64,000 nt of DNA from Allokutzneria sp. A3M-2-11 16 (GTDB lineage: Bacteria > Actinomycetota > Actinomycetes > Mycobacteriales > Pseudonocardiaceae): the NCBI RefSeq assembly GCF_024213555.1, contig NZ_JANAVO010000002.1:698499-762498 (forward strand), written 5' to 3'. The notes beneath the pieces are model-generated. The model saw only the letters and a program-made list of their open reading frames with translations. It did not search any database and was not told the DNA's origin. Position 1 is the stretch's first letter. Each line of letters opens with the position of its first letter. Below, in pieces: positions 57,388 through 64,000 of the stretch. Position numbers and translations under genes: made by a program.

Positions 57388-57641
57388 CCGAGGTCTACGA
57401 GGAACCAACCAGGATCGTCACCCACTACTTCGACAACCTCGCCGACGCCGTGGAGGCGCTGGAGGCCACCGAGCGGCTCAGCCTCGGGGTGCGGCTGCAC
57501 AACCGCACCACGCCGGAGACCGACCCGGACGGCACCGAGGTCCTCGCGGAGGAGTGGGTGGTCGAGGTCTACGACGCCCCGCCGATCGAGAGTGAGGACG
57601 ACGACTCCGACGAAGACGAGGAATCGTCCGACGACGAGTAA
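57384..57641 (+). CDS. Small acidic protein, 85 aa
   Basis: GTG at 57384 overlaps the MFS stop (GTGA). The product starts MTEVYEEPTRIVTHYFDNLA, then AVEALEATERLSLGVRLHNR and EEWVVEVYDAPPIES, a small beta-alpha-beta fold, and ends in a run of Asp, Glu and Ser (EDDDSDEDEESSDDE). I do not recognise a family. It may be an adaptor for the preceding pair, since coupling is tight. Confidence 0.65.
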   Translation: MTEVYEEPTRIVTHYFDNLADAVEALEATERLSLGVRLHNRTTPETDPDGTEVLAEEWVVEVYDAPPIESEDDDSDEDEESSDDE

Positions 57642-57646
57642 CCGAA

Positions 57647-57664
57647 GGGGCCGGGAACGGCCCC
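57647..57664. terminator. Bidirectional terminator next to glnE
   Basis: GGGGCCG-GGAA-CGGCCCC (57647-57664) with a following TTCTTC lies between the convergent 57384 gene and glnE. Confidence 0.85.
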
Positions 57665-57668
57665 TTCT

Positions 57669-60600
57669 TCATGTGTAGAACAACCGCTCGACGGCCGCCC
57701 GCGCCCGCCGCGTCGTGCGCCGGTAGGTGTCGACGAACTCGCCGGGGTCCATCGAGGCCGAGTACCCCAGCGCCCGCACGGTGGCCGCGAGCTCCCGCCC
57801 CTGCGACGGCACCTGGTCGGTGGGCTTGCCCCGGACCAGGGTCACCGCGTTGCGGGCGCGCGTAGCGAGTTTCCACGCCCCATCAAGCACTTCGACGTCC
57901 TCCGGGCCGATCAGCCCGGCAGCGCCCGCGGCCGCCAAACCGTCCACAGTGGACGTTGTGCGCAGCTCGGGAAGGCGGTGCGCGTGCTGGAGCTGGAGCA
58001 GCTGGAGCGTCCACTCCACATCGGCCAGCCCACCGCGGCCGAGCTTGGCGTTCATCTTGGGATCGCCGCCCTTGGGCATCCGCTCCGACTCGACCCTGGC
58101 CTTGATGCGCCGGATCTTCACCACCTCGGCGTGGTCCAGCCCGCCCTCCGGATAGCGGATCGGGTCGATCATCTCCCGGAACCGCTCGCCCAGCTCGGCA
58201 TCGCCCGCCACGTACCGCGCGCGCAGCAGCGCCTGGAACTCCCAGGTCTCGCCCCACTGCGCGTAGTAGGACCGATAGGACTCCAAAGTCCTTGCCAGCG
58301 GACCGTTTCGGCCCTCCGGCCGGAGGTCGGCGTCCACGTGCAGCGCCGGGTCCTGGCTCGGCGCGCTCAACAACTTCCGCACCTGCTCGGCGACGGCCGA
58401 CGCGTACTTGACCGCGGCGCTGTCGTCGAAGCCCGCCAACGGTTCGCACACGAAGAGCACGTCCGCGTCCGAGCCGTAACCGAGCTCGTCGCCGCCGAGG
58501 CGCCCCATCCCGATCACGGCGAGCCTCGCCGCACGCGAACCCCGTTCCGCGCATACGGCCCGCTCCGCCGCGTCGACCGCGGAGCCCAGCACCGCGGACC
58601 ACACATCGCTCAACGCGTGGCACACAGCGGGAAGTTCAATCAGGCCAAGCAAATCCGCGCACGCGACGCGCAGCAACTCGTGGCGCCGCAACGACCGCGC
58701 CGCGATCACCGCCTGAGCCGGGTCCGCGTGCCTGGCGACCGCGCTGCGCAAGGACTGGGCGACCTCCGCCGGATCGCGCCCCGCCAGCTCCTTGGTGTTC
58801 GCCAGCAGGCGCAGCACCTCGGGCGCCCGCACCAACAGGTCCGAGATGACCTTCGCCGTGCCGAGCAACGTGGCCAGGCGCTGCGCGACCGCGCCCTCGT
58901 CCCGCAGCAACCTGAGGTACCAGGGGGTGTTGGCCAACGCCTCCGACACCCGCCGGTACGCGAGCAGTCCACCGTCCGGATCTGGCGTGCTGGCAAGGAG
59001 ATCCAGCAGGACAGGCAACAGCGCGCCCTGGATCGCCGCTCGCCGCGACATGCCCTCGGTGAGCGCCTGGATGTGCCGCAGCGCCCCCTCCGGCGAGGTG
59101 TAGCCGAGCGCCGCGAGCCGCTGACCGGCCGCCTTCGGCGTCAGCCGCAGCTCCTCGGTCGGCACCCGCGCCACGGCTTCGAGCAGCGGCCGGTAGAACA
59201 GCTTCTCGTGCAGCCGCCGAACCCTGTTGGCGTGCCTGCGGAACTCGGCGACCAGAACCTCGCCGCTGCTGCGCTTGCCATCCGCTCGGATACCGGAAGC
59301 CCTTGCCAGCCAACGCAATGACGCACGATCGTCGTCGGCGGGGAACAGGTGCGTCCTGCGCAGCCGCTGGAGCTGCAACCGGTGTTCGAGCAGGCGCAGG
59401 AACCGGTAGGAATCGCTCAGCTCCGCCACGTCGGCGCGCCCGACGTAGCCGCCTGCACCCAACGCCGCCAGAGCGTCCACAGTGGACTGTTCGCGCAGGT
59501 CCTCGTCCGTGCGGCCGTGCACCATCTGCAGCAACTGCACGGCGAACTCGACGTCGCGGAGGCCGCCACGGCCGAGCTTCAGCTCGCGCTCGCCGAGCCC
59601 GACCGGCACGTGCTCCTCGACCCGCCGCCGCATGGCCTGCACGTCGGCGACGAAGTCATCGCGGTCGGCGGCCGTCCACACCTTCGGCCGGACCGCGTCC
59701 ACGTACCGCCGCCCGAGCTCAAGATCACCGGCGACCGGCCTGGCCTTCAGCAGCGCCTGGAACTCCCAGGTCCTGGCCCACCGCTTGTAGTACGCGACGT
59801 GCCCGTCCAAGGTTCTGACGAGCGCGCCCGCCTTGCCCTCCGGTCGCAGCGCCGCGTCGACCTCGAAGCACGCGGAACCCGCGATCCGCATCATCGCGCT
59901 GGCGAGCCGCGTGGCTTGGCCCATCTCCGAGTCGGGCTCAGCGACGAAAACAACATCGACATCGCTGACGTAGTTCAACTCCCGCGCGCCGCACTTGCCC
60001 ATCGCGATCACCGCGAGCCCGCACCGCAGCGGCCCGACCTCAGCCGCACCAACGGCGAGCGCCGCCTGCAACGCGGCCACGGCCAGATCGGACAGGCAGG
60101 CCGTGATGTCCTCGTACTCGGGGACGGGCAGCGAAGGCTCCACCACGTGCGCCAGGTCCGCCGCGGCGATGCGCAGCAGCCATGCGCGATAGCGCGCCTT
60201 GAGCACGCGAACAGCCTCGGCACCGGGCAGCGTGGCGCTCGTGCCCTCCGGCGTCCCCGGATGTCCGATCCCGGGATCGGCGCCGACCACGGTCAGCAGA
60301 TCCGCGATCAACTCCGCCTGGTCGGGCAGCTCCGTGGGCATCCGCCCGTCCAGCTCCCGCCACAGGTCCGGGTTCGCCGCGAGGAAGTCGGTGAGCGCCG
60401 TCGAGGACCCGAGCACCCCGAGCAACCGGCCGCGCACCCCGGCCTCGGTCGCGATCGCCCGCTCCAGCTCGTCCCAGCCCGCGCCGAGCGCGTCCCGCAG
60501 CCGGTCGAGCCCGCGCAACGCCAGGTCCGGATCAGGGCTCCGCGACAGCGCCCCGACCAGGTCGGCGGCGTGCTCGGCGGGCCCGCCCGCCTGCCACCAG

Positions 60601-60686
60601 CCGAACCCGCGGAGCTGTTCCTCGGCTCGTTCCTCGGTCAGGCCGAACCGCGCCGGCGACGTCGCCGCGTGTGCTCGATTGCTCAT
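57669..60686 (-). CDS. glnE: Glutamine synthetase adenylyltransferase/deadenylase
   Basis: GlnE adenylylates and deadenylylates GlnA in response to nitrogen state. The 1,005-aa protein has two nucleotidyltransferase domains. The first has AMGKCGARELNYVSDVDVVF and the second GMGRLGGDELGYGSDADVLF, each with the G-(G/x)-E-L-x-Y-x-S-D-x-D pattern. Helical regions that bind GlnA and the regulator lie between. ATG at 60686 (MSNRAHAATSPARFGLTEER) is preferred over 60695. The gene carries two perfect GTCCACAGTGGAC words (57942 and 59475). It is about 12 kb from glnA rather than adjacent. Confidence 0.96.
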   Translation of the reverse strand: MSNRAHAATSPARFGLTEERAEEQLRGFGWWQAGGPAEHAADLVGALSRSPDPDLALRGLDRLRDALGAGWDELERAIATEAGVRGRLLGVLGSSTALTDFLAANPDLWRELDGRMPTELPDQAELIADLLTVVGADPGIGHPGTPEGTSATLPGAEAVRVLKARYRAWLLRIAAADLAHVVEPSLPVPEYEDITACLSDLAVAALQAALAVGAAEVGPLRCGLAVIAMGKCGARELNYVSDVDVVFVAEPDSEMGQATRLASAMMRIAGSACFEVDAALRPEGKAGALVRTLDGHVAYYKRWARTWEFQALLKARPVAGDLELGRRYVDAVRPKVWTAADRDDFVADVQAMRRRVEEHVPVGLGERELKLGRGGLRDVEFAVQLLQMVHGRTDEDLREQSTVDALAALGAGGYVGRADVAELSDSYRFLRLLEHRLQLQRLRRTHLFPADDDRASLRWLARASGIRADGKRSSGEVLVAEFRRHANRVRRLHEKLFYRPLLEAVARVPTEELRLTPKAAGQRLAALGYTSPEGALRHIQALTEGMSRRAAIQGALLPVLLDLLASTPDPDGGLLAYRRVSEALANTPWYLRLLRDEGAVAQRLATLLGTAKVISDLLVRAPEVLRLLANTKELAGRDPAEVAQSLRSAVARHADPAQAVIAARSLRRHELLRVACADLLGLIELPAVCHALSDVWSAVLGSAVDAAERAVCAERGSRAARLAVIGMGRLGGDELGYGSDADVLFVCEPLAGFDDSAAVKYASAVAEQVRKLLSAPSQDPALHVDADLRPEGRNGPLARTLESYRSYYAQWGETWEFQALLRARYVAGDAELGERFREMIDPIRYPEGGLDHAEVVKIRRIKARVESERMPKGGDPKMNAKLGRGGLADVEWTLQLLQLQHAHRLPELRTTSTVDGLAAAGAAGLIGPEDVEVLDGAWKLATRARNAVTLVRGKPTDQVPSQGRELAATVRALGYSASMDPGEFVDTYRRTTRRARAAVERLFYT

Positions 60687-60706
60687 CAAGCACAACCGTA
60701 ACCGGC

Positions 60707-60931
60707 TCAGCCGAGCACGATGACGTACAGGCCGTAGAGGACGACCGCGACGCAGCCGGCGAACGCGAACGCCGCCGCGGTGGTGCCCCCGGCACCGGAG
60801 CCGCCCTTCGCCTTGGCCTCGCCGCGACTGACGACGCCGCGGATGCCCGCGACGTACAGCACGACGAGCACGAGCACCGCCGCCAGGCTGGCCACGAAGA
60901 CCTCGGCCAGCCCAGCCCAGTTGATGTTCAC
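60707..60931 (-). CDS. Small two-helix membrane protein of the phosphate transporter operon
   Basis: The 74-aa product starts with GTG at 60931 (VNINWAGLAEVFVASLAAVL). It has two membrane segments, LVLVVLYVAGIRGVV and AAFAFAGCVAVVLYGLYVIV, joined by a charged glycine-rich loop. GGGGAGCG lies before the start. It is 14 bases downstream of the PiT transporter gene and is a known companion of that gene in actinomycetes; its role is unknown. Confidence 0.75.
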   Translation of the reverse strand: MNINWAGLAEVFVASLAAVLVLVVLYVAGIRGVVSRGEAKAKGGSGAGGTTAAAFAFAGCVAVVLYGLYVIVLG

Positions 60932-60945
60932 GTTTCGCTCCCCGC

Positions 60946-62088
60946 TCAGGCGGCCGCGCGGGCGGCCTGCGGACCCGTCTCGCCGGCGATCTCGTCGACG
61001 ACGTGCTCCGGGTGGATGGGCTTGCGGCGCGCGGCGAGGTACAGGCCGATCGAGACGCCGATCCCGGCCAGCGCCACGACGATCACGCCGATGGTGCCGA
61101 AGGAGGCGATCTCCCCGGCCAGCGCGCCGACCACACCGGCGGCGGGCAGCGTGAGCAGCCAGCCCGCGGCCATCCGGCCCGCGACGCCCCAGCGGATCTT
61201 CGCGCCCTTGCGGCCGAGCCCGGAGCCCATGACACCGCCCGAGGCCACGTGCGTGGTCGACAGCGCGAACCCGACGTGCGAGGACGCCAGGATCACCGTG
61301 GCCGCGCTGGTCTGGGCGGCGAAGCCCTGCGGCGACTCGATCGTCGTCAGCCCCTTGCCCAGGGTCTGGGTGATCCGGCCGCCGCCGAGGTAGGTGCCCA
61401 GCGCGATGGCGACACCGGCGCTGACGATCACCCACACCGGCGGGCCGGAACCCGCGGGCAGCGAGCCCGCGGTGATCAGCGTCAGCGTGATGATGCCCAT
61501 CGTCTTCTGCGCGTCGTTGGTGCCGTGGGCCAGCGAGACCAGCGAGGCCGAGATGACCTGCCCGATCTTGAACCCGTTGCCGACGACCTCGGGGGATGAG
61601 GTGTTCCTGGTCAGCCGGTAGGTCAGGAACGTGGCCAGCCCGGCGATGATCCCCGCGACCAGCGGCGCGGCGACCGCGGGCACCAGGACCTTCTCGGCGA
61701 CCTTGGTGAAGTGCACCGCGTCCATCCCCGAGGCCACCCAGGTGGCCCCGATCAGGCCGCCGAACAGCGCGTGCGAGGAACTCGACGGCAGCCCGAAGTA
61801 CCAGGTCACCAGGTTCCACATGATCGCGCCTATGAGCCCGCCGAAGATGATCGCCGGATCGATCAGCGCCTCGTCGACGATCCCGCCGGAGATGGTCTTG
61901 GCCACCTCGACCGAGAGGAACGCCCCGACCAGGTTCAGCACCGCCGACAACGCGACCGCGGTCCGCGGGCGCAGGGCGCCGGTCGCGATGGAGGTGGCCA
62001 TCGCGTTGGCGGTGTCGTGGAAGCCGTTGGTGAAGTCGAAGGCTAACGCCGTGAGGACGACAACGATTACAAGGAGAGAGGCATCCAC
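60946..62088 (-). CDS. Inorganic phosphate transporter, PiT family
   Basis: The 380-aa protein has about 10 membrane segments and both PiT signatures, FTNGFHDTANAMATSI near the start and SLAHGTNDAQKTMGIITLTL in the middle, plus LPSSSSHALFGGLIGATW. It imports phosphate with a proton or metal-phosphate complex. GTG at 62088. The small membrane gene follows. There is no PhoU gene beside it. Confidence 0.95.
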   Translation of the reverse strand: MDASLLVIVVVLTALAFDFTNGFHDTANAMATSIATGALRPRTAVALSAVLNLVGAFLSVEVAKTISGGIVDEALIDPAIIFGGLIGAIMWNLVTWYFGLPSSSSHALFGGLIGATWVASGMDAVHFTKVAEKVLVPAVAAPLVAGIIAGLATFLTYRLTRNTSSPEVVGNGFKIGQVISASLVSLAHGTNDAQKTMGIITLTLITAGSLPAGSGPPVWVIVSAGVAIALGTYLGGGRITQTLGKGLTTIESPQGFAAQTSAATVILASSHVGFALSTTHVASGGVMGSGLGRKGAKIRWGVAGRMAAGWLLTLPAAGVVGALAGEIASFGTIGVIVVALAGIGVSIGLYLAARRKPIHPEHVVDEIAGETGPQAARAAA

Positions 62089-62202
62089 ACTGATCCTCCG
62101 GCAGTGCTGACATCGTCGGACAAGACGCTACCGGGCCGGGGTGAGCGCGCTTGCGCCCACTCGGGTGTCACCTGCGCGTGTCTGTAGGGCAACTGACACA
62201 AG

Positions 62203-62997
62203 TCACACCAAAGGGAGGTTGCGGCCCAGACTTCCGTTGGGGCGCGGGCCTTCCTCGGCCAGTCGAACGAACCGTTGCGCGAAGGGCTCCCACGTTTCCG
62301 CCAGGTCCGCGTGGAGCTGGTCAAGCCCTTCCCTGGTGAAGCCACCGCGTGGTGCCCGCTCGGCCGCGTCCGGATCGGAGGCCGCCCAGTCCAGCACCAT
62401 GTCGGTCGTGGTCTCGATGTGGAACTGCATCCCGTAGCCGCAGCTGCCGACCAGGAACGCCTGGTTCTGGCAGCGCGGCGAGGACGCGAGCAACTGCGCG
62501 CCCGCGGGCAGGCTGCTGATCTCGTCGGCGTGGAACTGCAGCACGTCCGGGGTCCACGGCAGGTCGGCGAACAGCGGATCGGTACCCACCGAGTCGCGCT
62601 TCGCGACCAGCCTGCCGCCGACCTCGGGTCCGTCCTCCATCGGCCGCAGCACCCCACCGGTGGCGGCGGCCAGCAGCTGCGCGCCGAGGCAGATCGCCAG
62701 CGTGGGGACGTTCCGCGTGACCGCGTCGGCCAGGAGCTTGCGCACCGAGGCCAGCCAGGGGTACCGCAGGTCGTCCAGCGCGCTCATCTCGCCGCCCAGG
62801 CAGACCACGCCCTGGTAGCCGTCGAGGGTGGCGGGCAGCGGCTGTTCCGACGCCACGACGACGTCGAGCTCCGCACCGGCGCCGCGGAGCCAGTCGGCCA
62901 GCGCTCCGGGCGGGTTCGTCCGCGACGGCTGAACGACCAGCAGGCGGGTCGCGCGCGCCGGTTCGCTGCCGCCGTTGGCGGGATCGGGCAGGGACAT
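62203..62997 (-). CDS. Class I glutamine amidotransferase-like protein
   Basis: The 264-aa product has the catalytic Cys in LAICLGAQLLAAATGG and the His-x-Glu in YGMQFHIETTT, a complete triad. QGVVCLGGEMSALDDLRYPW precedes it, the form seen in stand-alone GATase1 proteins similar to GMP synthase homologues of unknown partner. ATG at 62997. No synthase partner is adjacent. It may hydrolyse glutamine or a gamma-glutamyl compound. Confidence 0.9.
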   Translation of the reverse strand: MSLPDPANGGSEPARATRLLVVQPSRTNPPGALADWLRGAGAELDVVVASEQPLPATLDGYQGVVCLGGEMSALDDLRYPWLASVRKLLADAVTRNVPTLAICLGAQLLAAATGGVLRPMEDGPEVGGRLVAKRDSVGTDPLFADLPWTPDVLQFHADEISSLPAGAQLLASSPRCQNQAFLVGSCGYGMQFHIETTTDMVLDWAASDPDAAERAPRGGFTREGLDQLHADLAETWEPFAQRFVRLAEEGPRPNGSLGRNLPLV

Positions 62998-63007
62998 GCC
63001 CTAGAGC

Positions 63008-63856
63008 CTAGTTCCCTTGTCCCAAAAGGACATTCGCGGTGTCGTGCACAGGTTGATAACCAATGCGCTGGTAGATGGCGTTGGACACAGGATTGTCGAT
63101 GACAGTGAAAAGAACCACACAGTCCGCGCCCGCGTCGAGGGCCCACCGCGACATGGCTGCGGTCACACCGGAGGCGTAGCCGTTCCCCCGCTGCTCGGGC
63201 GGGGTGTAGACGAAGCTCACCCGGCTCATCCCGGCCACCGCAGGCGTCGCCTGGGCGCAGGACACGGGCTGCCCGTCGACCTCCCAGACCAGGACCGTGG
63301 TCCCCATCTCAAGCGCCTGCCTGAGGCCTTCCTCCGAGGCCGGGAGATCGAAATCCTTGCCGAGCACGTCGGCGAAGAAATCCTTGCGCCACAACGAAAG
63401 CAGCTTCATGTCCTGCGCACGGGCCAACCTCGCCACACCTCGCACCGAAGGCGGCACGAGTGTGCCAAGCCGGTAGAGCCGTTCGCCTCGCTCCACCCGC
63501 CACGGCGCGCCGGTCAACTCCTGCCAGGCCCCCGCGAACGCCTCGGCGACAGCGGTCGGACCGTTGACCGATGGCAGGTCCGGCTCCAGCTCGCGCGTCT
63601 CGGCTGCGACAGCGCGAACCGCGGGCATCGGCAATCCGCTCAGAACGAGCGGGTACGGCGGGCTGCGGAACACGGCACCGGTGACGGCACCCTGCTCGTG
63701 AACGGTGATCAACGATCCAAGATCGCCTCGATGAGCGGTCCCGAGCCGCGGCACCAGCGCCGCGAGCGCGATCGTGTGTGCCGCCGGGTCAGTGAGGTAG
63801 AACGCCTTGGCGACATCCCAGAACTCACCCAGGTCGACGTGCGTGCGCAGCTCCAT
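63008..63856 (-). CDS. GNAT-family N-acetyltransferase
   Basis: The 282-aa product starts MELRTHVDLGEFWDVAKAFY. Its C-terminal half is a GNAT domain: MSRVSFVYTPPEQRGNGYAS is motif A with the R-G-x-G-x-A acetyl-CoA loop, followed by VVLFTVIDNPVSNAIYQRIG and YQPVHD. The N-terminal half is an additional domain of about 140 residues. ATG at 63856 is chosen because the longer frame from 63916 would run through the rRNA terminator. The substrate is not known. Confidence 0.88.
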   Translation of the reverse strand: MELRTHVDLGEFWDVAKAFYLTDPAAHTIALAALVPRLGTAHRGDLGSLITVHEQGAVTGAVFRSPPYPLVLSGLPMPAVRAVAAETRELEPDLPSVNGPTAVAEAFAGAWQELTGAPWRVERGERLYRLGTLVPPSVRGVARLARAQDMKLLSLWRKDFFADVLGKDFDLPASEEGLRQALEMGTTVLVWEVDGQPVSCAQATPAVAGMSRVSFVYTPPEQRGNGYASGVTAAMSRWALDAGADCVVLFTVIDNPVSNAIYQRIGYQPVHDTANVLLGQGN

Positions 63857-63880
63857 GCGCACGTTCTTACCCCAGACATG

Positions 63881-63919
63881 CCGATGGGGGAGACCGAATA
63901 AATCGGTCTCCCCCATCGG
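63881..63919. terminator. rRNA operon terminator
   Basis: CCGATGGGGGAGACCGA (63881-63897) pairs perfectly with its complement at 63903-63919 around ATAAA. It lies just beyond the 3' end of the minus-strand 5S rRNA. Confidence 0.92.
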
Positions 63920-63925
63920 AAAGAT

Positions 63926-64000
63926 TGTTCGGCGGCGTCCTACTCTCCCACACCCTCACGAGTGCAGTACCATCGGCGCTGGAGGGCTTAGCTTCCGGGT
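63926..64000 (-). rRNA. rrf: 5S rRNA, 3' part
   Basis: The reverse complement from the window edge reads ACCCGGAAGCTAAGCCCTCC, then GCGCCGATGGTACTGC, GTGTGGGAGAGTAGGACG and CCGCCGAACA, the 3' two thirds of an actinobacterial 5S rRNA. The 5' part and presumably the 23S gene lie beyond 64000. The 3' end is placed at about 63926. Confidence 0.95.

Noticed and set aside
57978..59321. 447-aa and 450-aa rightward frames over glnE
   Set aside because: They are antisense shadows of glnE with Arg/His/Gln bias and no domain.

Overview
The window is about 70% G+C with actinobacterial codon use and many GTG, TTG and apparently some CTG starts. The backbone gene order lipA, DUF4191, RDD, glnA (plus glnE further right) matches the order known from mycobacteria and other Actinobacteria. 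A high density of the word GTCCACWGTGGAC and the protein sequences suggest a Pseudonocardiaceae-type actinomycete (Saccharothrix, Lentzea, Amycolatopsis group). The genus is inference.

Layout. Positions 1-4112 are chromosome: the N-terminus of a TetR regulator with palindromic operators, a small unknown protein, a short-chain dehydrogenase, lipoyl synthase lipA, a YidD-like protein with a glycine-rich head, and a DUF4191 membrane protein. Positions 4131-43451 are one integrated siphovirus-type prophage bounded by a 15-bp imperfect repeat. Rejoining the flanks rebuilds a 22-bp terminator hairpin between the convergent DUF4191 and RDD genes, so the phage targets an intergenic terminator. From left to right the prophage holds: tyrosine integrase; leftward repressor; rightward early and replication genes with a closing terminator; a 1-kb non-coding tract rich in inverted repeats; HNH nuclease; terminase; portal; MuF-like protein with an HExxH C-terminal domain; scaffold; capsid; connectors; tail genes with a -1 frameshifted chaperone; tape measure; distal tail; minor tail genes; endolysin and holin. 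An IS21-family element (32116-35095) sits in the last codons of the endolysin gene. Between the distal-tail and minor-tail genes lies an opposite-strand, lower-GC membrane-protein gene with its own promoter.

Between the holin terminator and attR (35553-43284) is a cargo region: an XRE/TPR regulator, three overlapping small genes, a secreted S1-type protease, an unknown protein, then a coupled operon of an AlkA-like DNA glycosylase, a B12-type radical SAM enzyme and a thymidylate kinase-like protein, followed by a NUDIX hydrolase. This nucleotide-centred set is the most promising candidate for an undescribed function.

Positions 43496-64000 are chromosome again: RDD protein, a good GlnR operator, glnA, an AAA/DUF4143 ATPase behind four 23-bp direct repeats, an MFS transporter, a penicillin-acylase-type amidase, an ArsR regulator with a three-half-site operator, an HTH-less UTRA protein next to a GntR/UTRA regulator, a DUF1877 protein, a PEP-synthase-like swivel/ATP-grasp protein with an MFS partner, glnE, a phosphate transporter with a small membrane protein, a class I glutamine amidotransferase, a GNAT acetyltransferase, the rRNA terminator and the 3' part of a 5S rRNA. 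glnA and glnE, adjacent in mycobacteria, are about 12 kb apart here. No tRNA gene and no CRISPR array were seen.
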